From Mesorhizobium temperatum (GTDB lineage Bacteria; Pseudomonadota; Alphaproteobacteria; Rhizobiales; Rhizobiaceae), in NCBI RefSeq assembly GCF_002284575.1, contig NZ_NPKJ01000060.1, positions 110,515-174,514 of the forward strand: DNA of 64,000 bases. The letters run 5' to 3'. This document shows positions 43,638-52,677 of this stretch, in pieces. The first letter of the stretch is position 1, and the number at the start of each line of letters is the position of its first letter. Made by a program: the position numbers and the translations under genes. The notes under the pieces were generated by a model. The model saw only the letters and a program-made list of their open reading frames with translations. It ran no database searches and had not been told where the DNA came from.

Positions 43638-45698
43638 ATGAAACCTTCTGATTTCTACGCCGTTATCGCCGGTATGTCCGGGGCTAAATTCAAGCCGAAA
43701 TCGGTCTCCAAATCACGCGATGCCGAGAAGTCGCGCCAGGAGAAGCAATCGACTGTCGAAGTCGCGTCTGAGATCGTCGGCGCGGCCCCACCGCCGCTGG
43801 ATCTCGTCGAACCCGATTCGGAGCTGACCCCTGAGGAGGCCGAGCAGGCGCGCAAGAGATATTTGCTGAGGCGTTTCTGGATCAGCGCGCGCGGTTATTG
43901 GGGCCGCGGAGGCGATAGGCTGGCTTGGCCGTACACGATCGGGTTATTGGTCCTGATCGTCATCAATGTTGGCTTCCAGTATGGGATCAATGTCTGGAAT
44001 CGCGCAATTTTCGACGCCCTTGAGCAACGTAATGCTCGCACCGTCTATGTCCTGAGCGCCGTTTTCGTGCCGCTCGTGCTCGGAAGCGGAAGCCTTGTCG
44101 TTGCACAGGTCTTCCTTCGCATGACGATTCAGCGCCGCTGGCGTTCCTGGCTCACCACCGCGGTCATCGCGCGTTGGCTTGCAAGCGGCCGCTACTTTCA
44201 GCTGAACCTCGTCGGCGGCGACCACCAGAATCCCGAAGCCCGCATTACGGAGGATTTGCGGATTGCCACCGAATCCCCGGTCGACTTCATCGCCGGTGTC
44301 ATCAACGCGTTTCTGTCGGCCTCGACCTTCATCGTGGTGCTCTGGACGATCGGCGGGGCCCTGACCCTGACGATGGCAGGTTCGACGGTGACCATTCCCG
44401 GCTTTCTCGTCATCACCGCGGTATTGTATGCCGCGATCACATCCACCTCGATGGCGGTCATTGGCCGCCATTTCGTCCACCTCTCCGAGGAAAAAAATCA
44501 GGCGGAAGCCGAATTCCGCTACACGCTGACGCGCGTGCGGGAAAACGGCGAGAGTATCGCATTGCTCGGCGGCGAGGAGGAGGAGCGTAGCGGCATCGAC
44601 AAGACGTTCGCCCATGTGCTCAGGCAATGGGCGCTCCTTACAGGTCAGCACATGCGCACAGCGCTGGTATCGCAGGGGGCGAGTCTGTTTGCGCCTGTCG
44701 CGCCGGTTTTGCTTTGCGCTCCAAAGTTTCTCGAAGGCAGCATGACGCTTGGACAGGTAATGCAGGCTGCTTCTGCCTTTGCCATCGTGCAGGGCGCGTT
44801 CGGATGGCTGGTCGACAATTACCCCCGTCTCGCCAATTGGAACGCCTGTGCACGGCGCATGGCCTCGCTGATGATGTCGCTCGACGGCCTCGAGCGCGCG
44901 GAACAGAGCAACACTCTGGGACGCATAAAGCGCGACGGAACTGCAGGCGATGCGATGCTCAGCCTGAACAATCTGTCCGTGTCGCTCGACGACGGCACCG
45001 CCGTGGTCAAGGAAACCAAGGTCGTAATCAAAGCAGGCGAGCGGGTGCTCGTCGCCGGCGAATCCGGCTCAGGCAAGAGTACGCTGGTGCGGGCCGTCGC
45101 AGGTCTGTGGCCGTGGGGTGGCGGCAGCGTCAACATCCACGCCGACAGACGGCTGTTCATGTTGCCGCAACGGCCTTATGTCCCCACCGGGACGCTTCGC
45201 CGCGCAGTCGCCTACCCAGGCGCCGCCGATCGCTGGACGCTGGACAAGATCAAGGCTGCCCTCGACAAAGTCGGACTCGATTATCTGAACGACAAGCTCG
45301 ACGACGACGCGCCATGGGACCAGACCTTGTCGGGTGGCGAAAAGCAGCGGCTCGCCTTCGCGCGTCTTCTGCTGCACAGCCCCGATATCATCGTGCTGGA
45401 TGAAGCAACGTCAGCACTCGATGAAAAGAGCCAGGACAAGATGATGGAGATGATCGTTCACGAATTGCCGAAGGTCACCATCATAAGCGTGGCGCATCGC
45501 GCCGAGCTGGAAGCCTTTCATAGCCGCAAGATCACATTGGAGCGGCGCGAGGGCGGCGCAAAGCTTGTCAGCGATATCGATCTTGTCCAGCGCAAGAGAA
45601 GACGGAACTTGCTTGTGCGATTTATGGGGCGCCGGCGCGCCGTACCGAAGCGCAGCACGACCTTGAGCAAAGCGGCGCTGCCCGAGACAAAAAAGTAA
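43638..45698 (+). CDS. ABC transporter, fused permease/ATPase (SbmA/BacA-related, ABCD type)
   Basis: 686 residues. A charged N-terminal extension of about 75 residues precedes an ABC_membrane_2-type domain (YTIGLLVLIVINVGFQYGIN; AITSTSMAVIGRHFVHLSEE) and a C-terminal ATPase with GESGSGKSTLVRAVAGLWPW, LSGGEKQRLAFARLLLHSPD and IIVLDEATSALDEKS. The membrane half has the SbmA/BacA-like fold, and this architecture is that of YddA and of BclA-type transporters that import peptides, including plant NCR peptides in some rhizobia. Whether this one does so is unknown. A basic tail (KRRRNLLVRFMGRRRAVPKR) ends the protein. Confidence 0.87.
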   Translation: MKPSDFYAVIAGMSGAKFKPKSVSKSRDAEKSRQEKQSTVEVASEIVGAAPPPLDLVEPDSELTPEEAEQARKRYLLRRFWISARGYWGRGGDRLAWPYTIGLLVLIVINVGFQYGINVWNRAIFDALEQRNARTVYVLSAVFVPLVLGSGSLVVAQVFLRMTIQRRWRSWLTTAVIARWLASGRYFQLNLVGGDHQNPEARITEDLRIATESPVDFIAGVINAFLSASTFIVVLWTIGGALTLTMAGSTVTIPGFLVITAVLYAAITSTSMAVIGRHFVHLSEEKNQAEAEFRYTLTRVRENGESIALLGGEEEERSGIDKTFAHVLRQWALLTGQHMRTALVSQGASLFAPVAPVLLCAPKFLEGSMTLGQVMQAASAFAIVQGAFGWLVDNYPRLANWNACARRMASLMMSLDGLERAEQSNTLGRIKRDGTAGDAMLSLNNLSVSLDDGTAVVKETKVVIKAGERVLVAGESGSGKSTLVRAVAGLWPWGGGSVNIHADRRLFMLPQRPYVPTGTLRRAVAYPGAADRWTLDKIKAALDKVGLDYLNDKLDDDAPWDQTLSGGEKQRLAFARLLLHSPDIIVLDEATSALDEKSQDKMMEMIVHELPKVTIISVAHRAELEAFHSRKITLERREGGAKLVSDIDLVQRKRRRNLLVRFMGRRRAVPKRSTTLSKAALPETKK

Positions 45699-46225
45699 AG
45701 TCCGCCGGTCGGGCCTGGTGACAAAGGCAGCAAGGAAGAGGTCGCGTCGAGCGCACTGTGAACTAAGTGGCCCAAGAAAAAGTTCCTGGGCGTCTCTGCA
45801 CCAGGCGACACAGCTTTCCTCATCGGAGCTGAAAGTCCGACGACCGCCTTTGGCACTGCCTGCTCGTTTCGCTCGACGAATAGACGGCAGAGAACCACTC
45901 ACAGCCGAAATTCAAACTGAGGCACTTCGGATCACTTGTTGAACTCGACGGGACATACCCCGCCGGCGCAGTCAACACAGCGGCTCTCGTTTGAAATTTC
46001 AGCGGCGTGGCGCGACGGGCCGAACGTCTTGTCAGGCTGGCAACTTCATTTGTTTTCGAAGGCTCTTATCGAAGGCATTTGCGGGGGCAAAGCGGCGGAG
46101 GAAGTGCAATCGACGTGCCTGTTTGCTGGCCGCCGCCGGCCTTCGCATTCATTTTTTGATGGAACGTCGACGAGCGATAAGATACTATCATTTTAGGAGT
46201 AAGTCACTATCAAAAAGATATCAAC
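45699..46225. other. 530-bp intergenic with a gene-end remnant
   Basis: No intact gene. The minus-strand remnant at 45925-45973 encodes the same C-terminus as the pseudogene at 46699-46991. The HxlR promoter should lie in the AT-rich part near 46180-46225. Confidence 0.5.
45925..45973 (-). repeat. 49-bp direct repeat, copy 1 (gene-end remnant)
   Basis: It matches 46692-46740 with five mismatches. On the minus strand it reads CVDCAGGVCPVEFNK then stop, the same C-terminus as the pseudogene beyond the HxlR gene. Confidence 0.75.
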
Positions 46226-46672
46226 ATGAAGGATCTTTCGAACCAACCCTGTCTGATCGCTCGCAGTCTTGCCTTGGTAGGGGATGCATGGAGCATGCTG
46301 ATCATGCGCGATGCGCATGCCGGGCTCAGTCGTTTCGACGAATTCCGCAAGAGCCTCGGTATAGCCCCGACGATGCTGACCAGCCGGTTGGCAGCCCTGA
46401 CGGAGGAAGGGCTGCTGGAGAGACGGCGATACTCCGAGCGGCCGCCGCGCGATGAATACGTGTTGACGCAGGCTGGTCAGGATCTGCTTCCAGTGCTGTT
46501 CTCACTCGTCGCTTGGGGAGGCAAGCACCGCGGTGGAGGCAATTTCACCCGGTTCTTTGACGCAGAGACAGGATCCGAAATCGACCCGATTAGCATCGAC
46601 CGTTCGACCGGAGCGCCGATCGGCACCCGTCCCATTCAGATCGTTATGCCCAAGTCCACAACCAACGAGTAG
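46226..46672 (+). CDS. HxlR-family transcriptional regulator
   Basis: 148 residues. It starts with the conserved Cys segment (QPCLIARSLALVGDAWSMLI), then RDAHAGLSRFDEFRKSLGIA with PTMLTSRLAALTEEGLLERR and YVLTQAGQDLLPVL, the full winged-helix pattern of HxlR/DUF24. Several members sense quinones or oxidants through the N-terminal Cys. It lies between two remnants of the same gene, so its original target may have been lost. Confidence 0.9.
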   Translation: MKDLSNQPCLIARSLALVGDAWSMLIMRDAHAGLSRFDEFRKSLGIAPTMLTSRLAALTEEGLLERRRYSERPPRDEYVLTQAGQDLLPVLFSLVAWGGKHRGGGNFTRFFDAETGSEIDPISIDRSTGAPIGTRPIQIVMPKSTTNE

Positions 46673-46698
46673 GTAGCGCGGTCTATCCGCCCTTCGGA

Positions 46699-46991
46699 TC
46701 ACTTGTTGAAGTCGACGAGACACGCCCCGCCGGCACAGTCGATGTAGACCTTGTCCACGTCCTCGATCATTTGCTCGGCGATCGTTGCCACTATGGCTTC
46801 GTAGCGGCCTTGGTGAGCGGCCCCTCCGGTTGGTAGTCGTAGGACAAGGAGGCGACCTGGGGCAGGACCGACACGGCGCGCACTAGATTGATGTGGCCGC
46901 CCATGACCATCGAACATTTCAGTGTGTAGGAGACCTGATTGCCGCCCTCACGGCCGATCCTCGCATGGGGAGCTTCGGCAGAATGCGGCAT
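46699..46991 (-). pseudogene. small conserved protein, frameshifted
   Basis: One frame reads YTLKCSMVMGGHINLVRAVS and VLPQVASLSYDYQPEGPLTK; the next continues YEAIVATIAEQMIEDVDKVY with IDCAGGACLVDFNK and a stop. A single-base change near 46803-46808 joins them into a protein of about 85-100 residues. The start is unclear. Its 3' end (46692-46740) is duplicated at 45925-45973 on the other side of the HxlR gene. The family is not recognised. Confidence 0.6.
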
Positions 46992-47037
46992 TCAAACGCC
47001 AGACGTCCGTTGCAGGACGCCTGGCGATCGTTCTATC

Positions 47038-48417
47038 TTACTGCTTGCGCAAATCCGCTTGCGCCAGATCAAGTGCCTTGGCGATACGGTCGCAGGCCAT
47101 GTCGATCGTCTCGCGCGTCCAGATCAACGGCGGCGACAGGATCATCGTGTCGCCGGTGGCGCGCAGCATCATGCCTTGCGCAATTGCGTGATCGCGGACA
47201 AGCACGGCCGCACTCCCGGCCGGCAGGAAGCGTTCCTTGGTCGCGTTGTCCCTAACGATCTCGATCGCCCCCATCAGCCCGATCGAGCGCACCTCGCCGA
47301 CCAGATCGTGACCGCCGATGTGCTCCTGCAGCGCCTTGGCGAAATAGGGTCCGGTGTCGTTCTTGACCCGATCGACCAAACCTTCCCGCTCGATGATCTC
47401 GAGGTTCTTCAGCGCCACGGCGCAGGCCACGGGGTGGCCGGCATAAGTATAGCCGTGATTGAACTCGCCGCCCTTCTCGACCAGCGTCGCGGCGATGCGG
47501 TCACCGACCAGCAGCGCCGACAGCGGCTGATAACCGGAGGTCAGCGCCTTGGCGGTTGTGATGGTATCGGGCTCGATGCCGAAGGTCTGAGCCGCGAACC
47601 ACTCGCCGGTGCGGCCATAGCCGGTGATGACCTCGTCCAGCATCAGGAGGACATCGTATTTGCGGCAGATGCGCTGCACTTCCGGCCAGTAGCTCATCGG
47701 CGGTATCTTCACGCCGCCTGCCCCCATCACCGGCTCGCCGATGAAGGCGGCGACCTTGTCGGCGCCGGCTTCGAGGATGGCGTCCTCGACGGCCTTGGCC
47801 GCGCGCAGGCCGAAATCATGGTCGCTTTCGCCGGGCAGAGCCAGCTCGTAGGCATAAGGCATCATCACATGGACGATGTTGGGAACCGCGCCGTTGAGCT
47901 GCTTGTGCATCGGCTCCATGCCGCCCAGCGACGCACCGGCGATGGTCGAGCCATGATAGGCCGTCTTGCGCGAGATGATGCGGTTCTTCTCCGGCTTGCC
48001 TTCCAATGCCCAATAGTGGCGGACAAGGCGCAGCGCCGTGTCGTTGGCCTCCGAACCGGACGAGCCGAAGAACACCTGGTTGACGTGCTTCGGCGCCAGT
48101 TCCGCCAGCTTTTTGGCCAGCAGCACCGGCGTCGGGGTCGAGCATTTGAAGAATGAGTTGTAGTAAGGCAGTTCCTTCATCTGGGCGTAAGCCGCGTCGG
48201 CCAGCTCATCGCGGCCGTAACCGATGTTGACGCACCACAGCCCGGCCATGCCGTCGAGGATTTCCGTGCCTTCCGAATCGTAGATGAACGGACCGTTGGC
48301 GCGGGTGATGATGCGTGAGCCGGCCTCGCGCATCTCCTTGTGGTCGGTGAACGGATGAAGGTGATGCGCAGCATCGATCTGCTGAAGCTGCTTCAGCGAA
48401 TAATTCTGATAGGTCAT
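47038..48417 (-). CDS. class III aminotransferase (omega-amino acid / polyamine type)
   Basis: 459 residues from the ATG at 48417, after AAGAGGAAAG. PLP-enzyme landmarks: NQVFFGSSGSEANDTALRLV, KTAYHGSTIAGASLGGMEPM, VLLMLDEVITGYGRTGEWFA and the cofactor Lys in TITTAKALTSGYQPLSA. It belongs to the group with putrescine-, GABA- and beta-alanine-pyruvate aminotransferases (SpuC-like). The exact donor is not fixed by motifs. No operon partner is adjacent. Confidence 0.9.
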   Translation of the reverse strand: MTYQNYSLKQLQQIDAAHHLHPFTDHKEMREAGSRIITRANGPFIYDSEGTEILDGMAGLWCVNIGYGRDELADAAYAQMKELPYYNSFFKCSTPTPVLLAKKLAELAPKHVNQVFFGSSGSEANDTALRLVRHYWALEGKPEKNRIISRKTAYHGSTIAGASLGGMEPMHKQLNGAVPNIVHVMMPYAYELALPGESDHDFGLRAAKAVEDAILEAGADKVAAFIGEPVMGAGGVKIPPMSYWPEVQRICRKYDVLLMLDEVITGYGRTGEWFAAQTFGIEPDTITTAKALTSGYQPLSALLVGDRIAATLVEKGGEFNHGYTYAGHPVACAVALKNLEIIEREGLVDRVKNDTGPYFAKALQEHIGGHDLVGEVRSIGLMGAIEIVRDNATKERFLPAGSAAVLVRDHAIAQGMMLRATGDTMILSPPLIWTRETIDMACDRIAKALDLAQADLRKQ

Positions 48418-48625
48418 GTCTGATCTTTCCTCTTGAACCAATCCGGCAATTGCAGCCGGGGCGGATTCGTCAGAGGAAGGCGGGCGGCGAATAGCCGATG
48501 CGGGCGCAAAGCCGCAAAAGCTCGGCGCGAAGCGTGCGCGGCGACGGCGTCACCGCCACCCCAAATGCGCAACATGTCCTCACCCGAGCCATGGGCTGCA
48601 CCTTAGGCGGTCTGATGCGATCAGT

Positions 48626-50689
48626 TCAAGCCGTTCCGTTCAGCGTCCGTTGCAGGAAGACATACTTCATCGCCGCCTGTGCTGCTTGCGGCCGGCGATC
48701 GCCACGCCCGCCATGGCCGCCCTCGGTCTCCTCGAAGAACAGCGTCTTGGCGTGCCCGGCGGCCTGCAGCCGCCCGGCCATCTTGCGCGCATGGCCGGGA
48801 TGGACCCGGTCGTCGGCGGTCGAGGTGGTCAGCAGCACAGGCGGATAGGCAGCATCGGCCTCGACATGCTGATAAGGCGAGTAAGCGGCAAGCCACTCGG
48901 CCTCTTCAGGCTTCGCTGGATCGCCATACTCGGCCATCCAGGATGCCCCAGGCGGCAATTCGGTGTAGCGCAGCATGTCGAGCAGCGGCACGTCGATGAT
49001 CACCGCACCGAAAAGCTCCGGATGCTGGGTCAGCGAAACGCCGGTCAGCAGGCCGCCGTTCGAGCCGCCCTGGATGCCGAGCGTGGCCGGTGTGGCGATG
49101 CCGCGTTTCACCAGGTCTTGCGCGACCGCTATAAAATCGTCGAAGGCATTCTGGCGATTGGCCTTGAGCGCGGCCTGGTGCCAGTTCGGGCCGAACTCGC
49201 CGCCGCCGCGGATATTGGCCTGCACATAGGCATTGCCATTTTCCAGCCACAGCCGACCGCGCACGCCGGCATAGCCTGGCAGCAGCGGCACTTCGAAGCC
49301 GCCATAACCGTAAAGCAGCGTCGGCGCCGGCCCGCTTTGATCGCGCCGCCTGACGACGAAGTAAGGGATCTCTGTGCCGTCTTTCGAGCGCGCCTCGAAC
49401 TGTTCCGAGACCAGGGACGACGCGTCGAAACGCGCCGGCTGCGATTTCACCGTTGCCAGCGTCGCAGCATTGTCGTCCGACCAGATGATCGAGCTCGGCG
49501 TCAGGAAGTCGGTGAAGGAGAAGGAGACGCTGGAGCCGAAACGCTCGGCGTGGCTGATGCCAACATTGCCGTTTTCAGGTAAGGCTACCGGCTCCAGTGA
49601 CCAGCCGCTGCCGCTGCGATCGCAGGCGATGACCTTGCCGCGCACATTGTCCATCACATTGATGAACAACCGGTTTTGCGTGCGGGCGATGCCGGCGATC
49701 GAGACACGCTCCGCCGGCTCGAGCACGGTTTCGACAGGTCCAAGCGCATTGGTTTCGATCCAGCGCGCGAAGTCTAGCGAATAGAGGCCGTCAGGCTTGC
49801 ACAGCGTGCCGTCCGGCGCCGTCCACGGGCTGCGGACCCCGAAGACGAACTGATCCCTGAACAGCGCCGTGTCGGTGACGTCGTCCGGCAGCGGGATGCG
49901 CCTGTTTTCGCCGGAAGACAGATGCAGGAAGCTGTGCGAGGCAAAGAAGTCGAGCGTCCGGGTCAGGAACAGATGCCGCTTGTCGCCGTCGAATTCGAGG
50001 GAACCGCCGGCGGCGAGGTCCTGCTTCTGCGCCTCGAAGATCGGCGTCGCATCCTCCAGCCTGGTGCCGCGCTGCCAAAGCTTGACCACGCGCGGATAAC
50101 CGGACTGGGTTTTTTCGTCCTCTTCGAAGGCAGCCGAGACGATGACCGTGTCCTTGTCCAGCCAGTTGAAGCCCGACTTCGAGGCGGGCGCGCGAAAGCC
50201 GCCCTCGACGAAGGACTTGGTGTCGATGTCGAATTCGCGCATCTCACTGGCGTCGCCGCCATCCGGCGACAGGCTGAGCAGGCAGCGGCTGAAATCGGGG
50301 TAAAGCCGGCTGGCGCCGCTGAACACCCACTTCACGCCCTCTTTCGCGGACAGACTGTCGAAGTCGATGATCGTCTGCCAATCCGGCTTCTCGGTCTTGT
50401 AGGAAGCGACCGTCGTGCGCCGCCAGAGGCCGAGCACATTGGTCTTGTCCTGCCAGAAATTGTAGACGTGGCCGTTGAGTGCAGACCCGACCGGAATGTT
50501 GTCTTCGGCGGTCATCAGGTCGAGTGCGGTTTGGAAGTAGGCCTGGTAGGACGGATCGCCCTGCAATTCACCTGTTGTAGCCTCGTTCTGACGGTGAACC
50601 CAGTCGAGCGCTTCCTTGCCTGTCCTGTCCTCCAGCCAGAGAAAGGGATCTTCGTCCGCCGAATTCGCCTGCGTCTTTGTGTTCGACAT
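48626..50689 (-). CDS. prolyl oligopeptidase family serine peptidase (S9)
   Basis: 687 residues from the ATG at 50689 (MSNTKTQANSADEDPFLWLE). An N-terminal seven-bladed propeller precedes the catalytic domain with Ser in TLGIQGGSNGGLLTGVSLTQ, Asp in TTSTADDRVHPGHARKMA and His in FFEETEGGHGGRGDRR. It cleaves short peptides, probably after proline, in the cytosol. There is no signal peptide. An upstream ATG in the same frame (MFASLDEFIGDH) would add about 15 residues; neither start has a good ribosome site. Confidence 0.9.
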   Translation of the reverse strand: MSNTKTQANSADEDPFLWLEDRTGKEALDWVHRQNEATTGELQGDPSYQAYFQTALDLMTAEDNIPVGSALNGHVYNFWQDKTNVLGLWRRTTVASYKTEKPDWQTIIDFDSLSAKEGVKWVFSGASRLYPDFSRCLLSLSPDGGDASEMREFDIDTKSFVEGGFRAPASKSGFNWLDKDTVIVSAAFEEDEKTQSGYPRVVKLWQRGTRLEDATPIFEAQKQDLAAGGSLEFDGDKRHLFLTRTLDFFASHSFLHLSSGENRRIPLPDDVTDTALFRDQFVFGVRSPWTAPDGTLCKPDGLYSLDFARWIETNALGPVETVLEPAERVSIAGIARTQNRLFINVMDNVRGKVIACDRSGSGWSLEPVALPENGNVGISHAERFGSSVSFSFTDFLTPSSIIWSDDNAATLATVKSQPARFDASSLVSEQFEARSKDGTEIPYFVVRRRDQSGPAPTLLYGYGGFEVPLLPGYAGVRGRLWLENGNAYVQANIRGGGEFGPNWHQAALKANRQNAFDDFIAVAQDLVKRGIATPATLGIQGGSNGGLLTGVSLTQHPELFGAVIIDVPLLDMLRYTELPPGASWMAEYGDPAKPEEAEWLAAYSPYQHVEADAAYPPVLLTTSTADDRVHPGHARKMAGRLQAAGHAKTLFFEETEGGHGGRGDRRPQAAQAAMKYVFLQRTLNGTA

Positions 50690-50835
50690 CGTCAAATGGT
50701 CTCCGATAAACTCATCAAGGCTCGCAAACATCGTCTTGCCACTACCGATTTTCAAATTGGAACGCGCAAAACGAGCCGTTGCGCTGTTGGCTTTAAGGTG
50801 GGCCTCCTGCCGCGCGCAGGCCACGAGGGAACTCC

Positions 50836-51393
50836 ATGCAACATCTGTACATTGCGAAAGAGAAGTTCGGTCCTTTCAGCGGCACTGCGTGGACCATGTA
50901 CATCAACTGGTCCGGCCTCACCCAATTAAGCGAGGTCGTCTCACTCGATGGAATGCTCGGGCCGGTCGCGCTTGGAGAGGTAAAGGACAGCTACTGGCCC
51001 CATATTGTTAACGAGGACTACATGCTCGATTTCTTTGTGGACCTGGACTTCCTTCTTTCGGAGTTGGCGGATCCGGGCGACTTGAATGTCCTCAATGTGA
51101 TCCGAAGACCGTCGGTTGACGTGCGTTCACTCGACTGGAACGGATTTACCTTCCTGGGCTACGACTTGTTGGATCAAGACGTCTCCATAAGCGCTTTGAC
51201 CAACTGCGGAGGATTTCCTGACGTGTTTGCGAACACGGAACTGTCTGACGTTGGATTGATACCCGACTTTGATCGTGCCGTCGAAATTCGAGACCTCCTA
51301 CGCAGGATGCATCCCTCTGAATACCATGCCGAGTGTGATTTATGGGCGATTTCCAGATGGCAAGGAAATCAAGGCACCCCGCAATTGTATTAG
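50836..51393 (+). CDS. hypothetical protein, 185 residues, acidic
   Basis: GAGGGAA precedes the ATG. The protein has no signal or membrane segment and is acidic and aromatic-rich (LYIAKEKFGPFSGTAWTMYI; FLGYDLLDQDVSISALTNCG; MHPSEYHAECDLWAISRWQG). The base composition is visibly lower in GC than the flanking genes. It has the look of small immunity-type or accessory proteins, but no family is recognised. It overlaps the MFS gene tail to tail by four bases. Confidence 0.65.
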   Translation: MQHLYIAKEKFGPFSGTAWTMYINWSGLTQLSEVVSLDGMLGPVALGEVKDSYWPHIVNEDYMLDFFVDLDFLLSELADPGDLNVLNVIRRPSVDVRSLDWNGFTFLGYDLLDQDVSISALTNCGGFPDVFANTELSDVGLIPDFDRAVEIRDLLRRMHPSEYHAECDLWAISRWQGNQGTPQLY

Positions 51394-52550
51394 ACCGCTC
51401 GCCCCCGCAATACGGTTGTGACCGCCAACGCCAGGCAAATGGCGCCAAGCGTGATCGGCAGGCCGTCCGCACCGAGAATATCCATGGCGCCGCCCGCCAG
51501 CGGCGGCACGGCGATGCCGCCGACGCCCCACATCAGCGAGAAGGCGGCGTTGCCGGCGACCAGTGCCGAGCCGGTGAACCGCTCGCCAAGCTCGATAATC
51601 GACATCGTGTAGATGCCGTAGGAGACTGCACCCCAGATAAAGACGCATGGCCAGATCAGCGGCGTCTCGATGAGAACCGGCAACAGCGCGCATCCGACCA
51701 GCGTTAGCGACACACAGATAAATCGGACCAGACGCGCCGTCAGCCGTTCCGCCAGCAGACCGAGCGGCACCTGCATGGCGATATTGCCGGCGATCATCAT
51801 CGACAGCAGCGCCGACATGCGGGTTTCCTCGATGCTGTAATGCGCTCCGTAGACCGGCAGCAGCGCCAGCACCGCCTGTTCGAAACCGGCTGCCACGACG
51901 ACCGCCGACAACAGCAGCCATGCCATCGGCATGAACCCCATTACCGAAACCCGGTGCCCGGCCTCATCGACCTTCGGCAGCCGTCGCAGCACCAGCGCCA
52001 GACAGGCGCCGCAAAAAAAGAATGCGGCGATGCCGACGAGAAACGGCGGCCATCCTTCGGTGCCGACCGCAAGCAGGCACAGCGGGCCGGCGGCGAAGCC
52101 AGCCGAAATGACTGTGGAATAGATCCCCATCACGCGGCCGCGGCGCAACGGCGGCGCCAGCGCGATCACCCAGATCTCGCTCAGCACATAGAGCGGATTG
52201 GTCACCACGCCGATCAGGAAGCGCAGTGGAAACCATAGATAGACATTTTGCGTCCAGCCGATCAGCGCCAGCATGATCGCGGAAAGGGCTGCGCAGGTGA
52301 GCGCCGTGCGCCCTGCCCCGAACCGGCGCGCCAGCGCCGGGATGAGCGGCGACGAGACGATAAAGCCGACCGGCGTCATTGCTGCCGAGAGGCCGATCAT
52401 GGCCGGCGAGACGCCCTGGCGCTGCAGGATGAAGCTCAACAGCGGATAGCTCAGCCCTTGCGCGATGGCGAACACCGACACGGTGGCGATCACGCCGGTG
52501 ATCGCCGCCCACTGCATTGTCTCGCCGCTGTTCTGTTCCGCCAGGTCCAT
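51390..52550 (-). CDS. MFS transporter
   Basis: 386 residues with twelve hydrophobic segments. The ATG at 52550 (MDLAEQNSGETMQWAAITGV) is preferred to a GTG four codons upstream. The loop after segment 2 has PLIPALARRFGAGRTALTCA, and LAPPLRRGRVMGIYSTVISA follows segment 4. It resembles YcaD/UhpC-distant MFS exporters of rhizobia. The substrate is unknown. Confidence 0.87.
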   Translation of the reverse strand: MDLAEQNSGETMQWAAITGVIATVSVFAIAQGLSYPLLSFILQRQGVSPAMIGLSAAMTPVGFIVSSPLIPALARRFGAGRTALTCAALSAIMLALIGWTQNVYLWFPLRFLIGVVTNPLYVLSEIWVIALAPPLRRGRVMGIYSTVISAGFAAGPLCLLAVGTEGWPPFLVGIAAFFFCGACLALVLRRLPKVDEAGHRVSVMGFMPMAWLLLSAVVVAAGFEQAVLALLPVYGAHYSIEETRMSALLSMMIAGNIAMQVPLGLLAERLTARLVRFICVSLTLVGCALLPVLIETPLIWPCVFIWGAVSYGIYTMSIIELGERFTGSALVAGNAAFSLMWGVGGIAVPPLAGGAMDILGADGLPITLGAICLALAVTTVLRGRAV

Positions 52551-52677
52551 GATCCGCACCAATAGGGAACCTGCACGATTAGCGTTTCGGCAGCGTGCCG
52601 GGAAGCACCGGCGGCAACAACCGCTTGCGCCAGCCAGAGCATGACTTGTTCAAGAGTCCCCGGCGCCATTCAGACCA

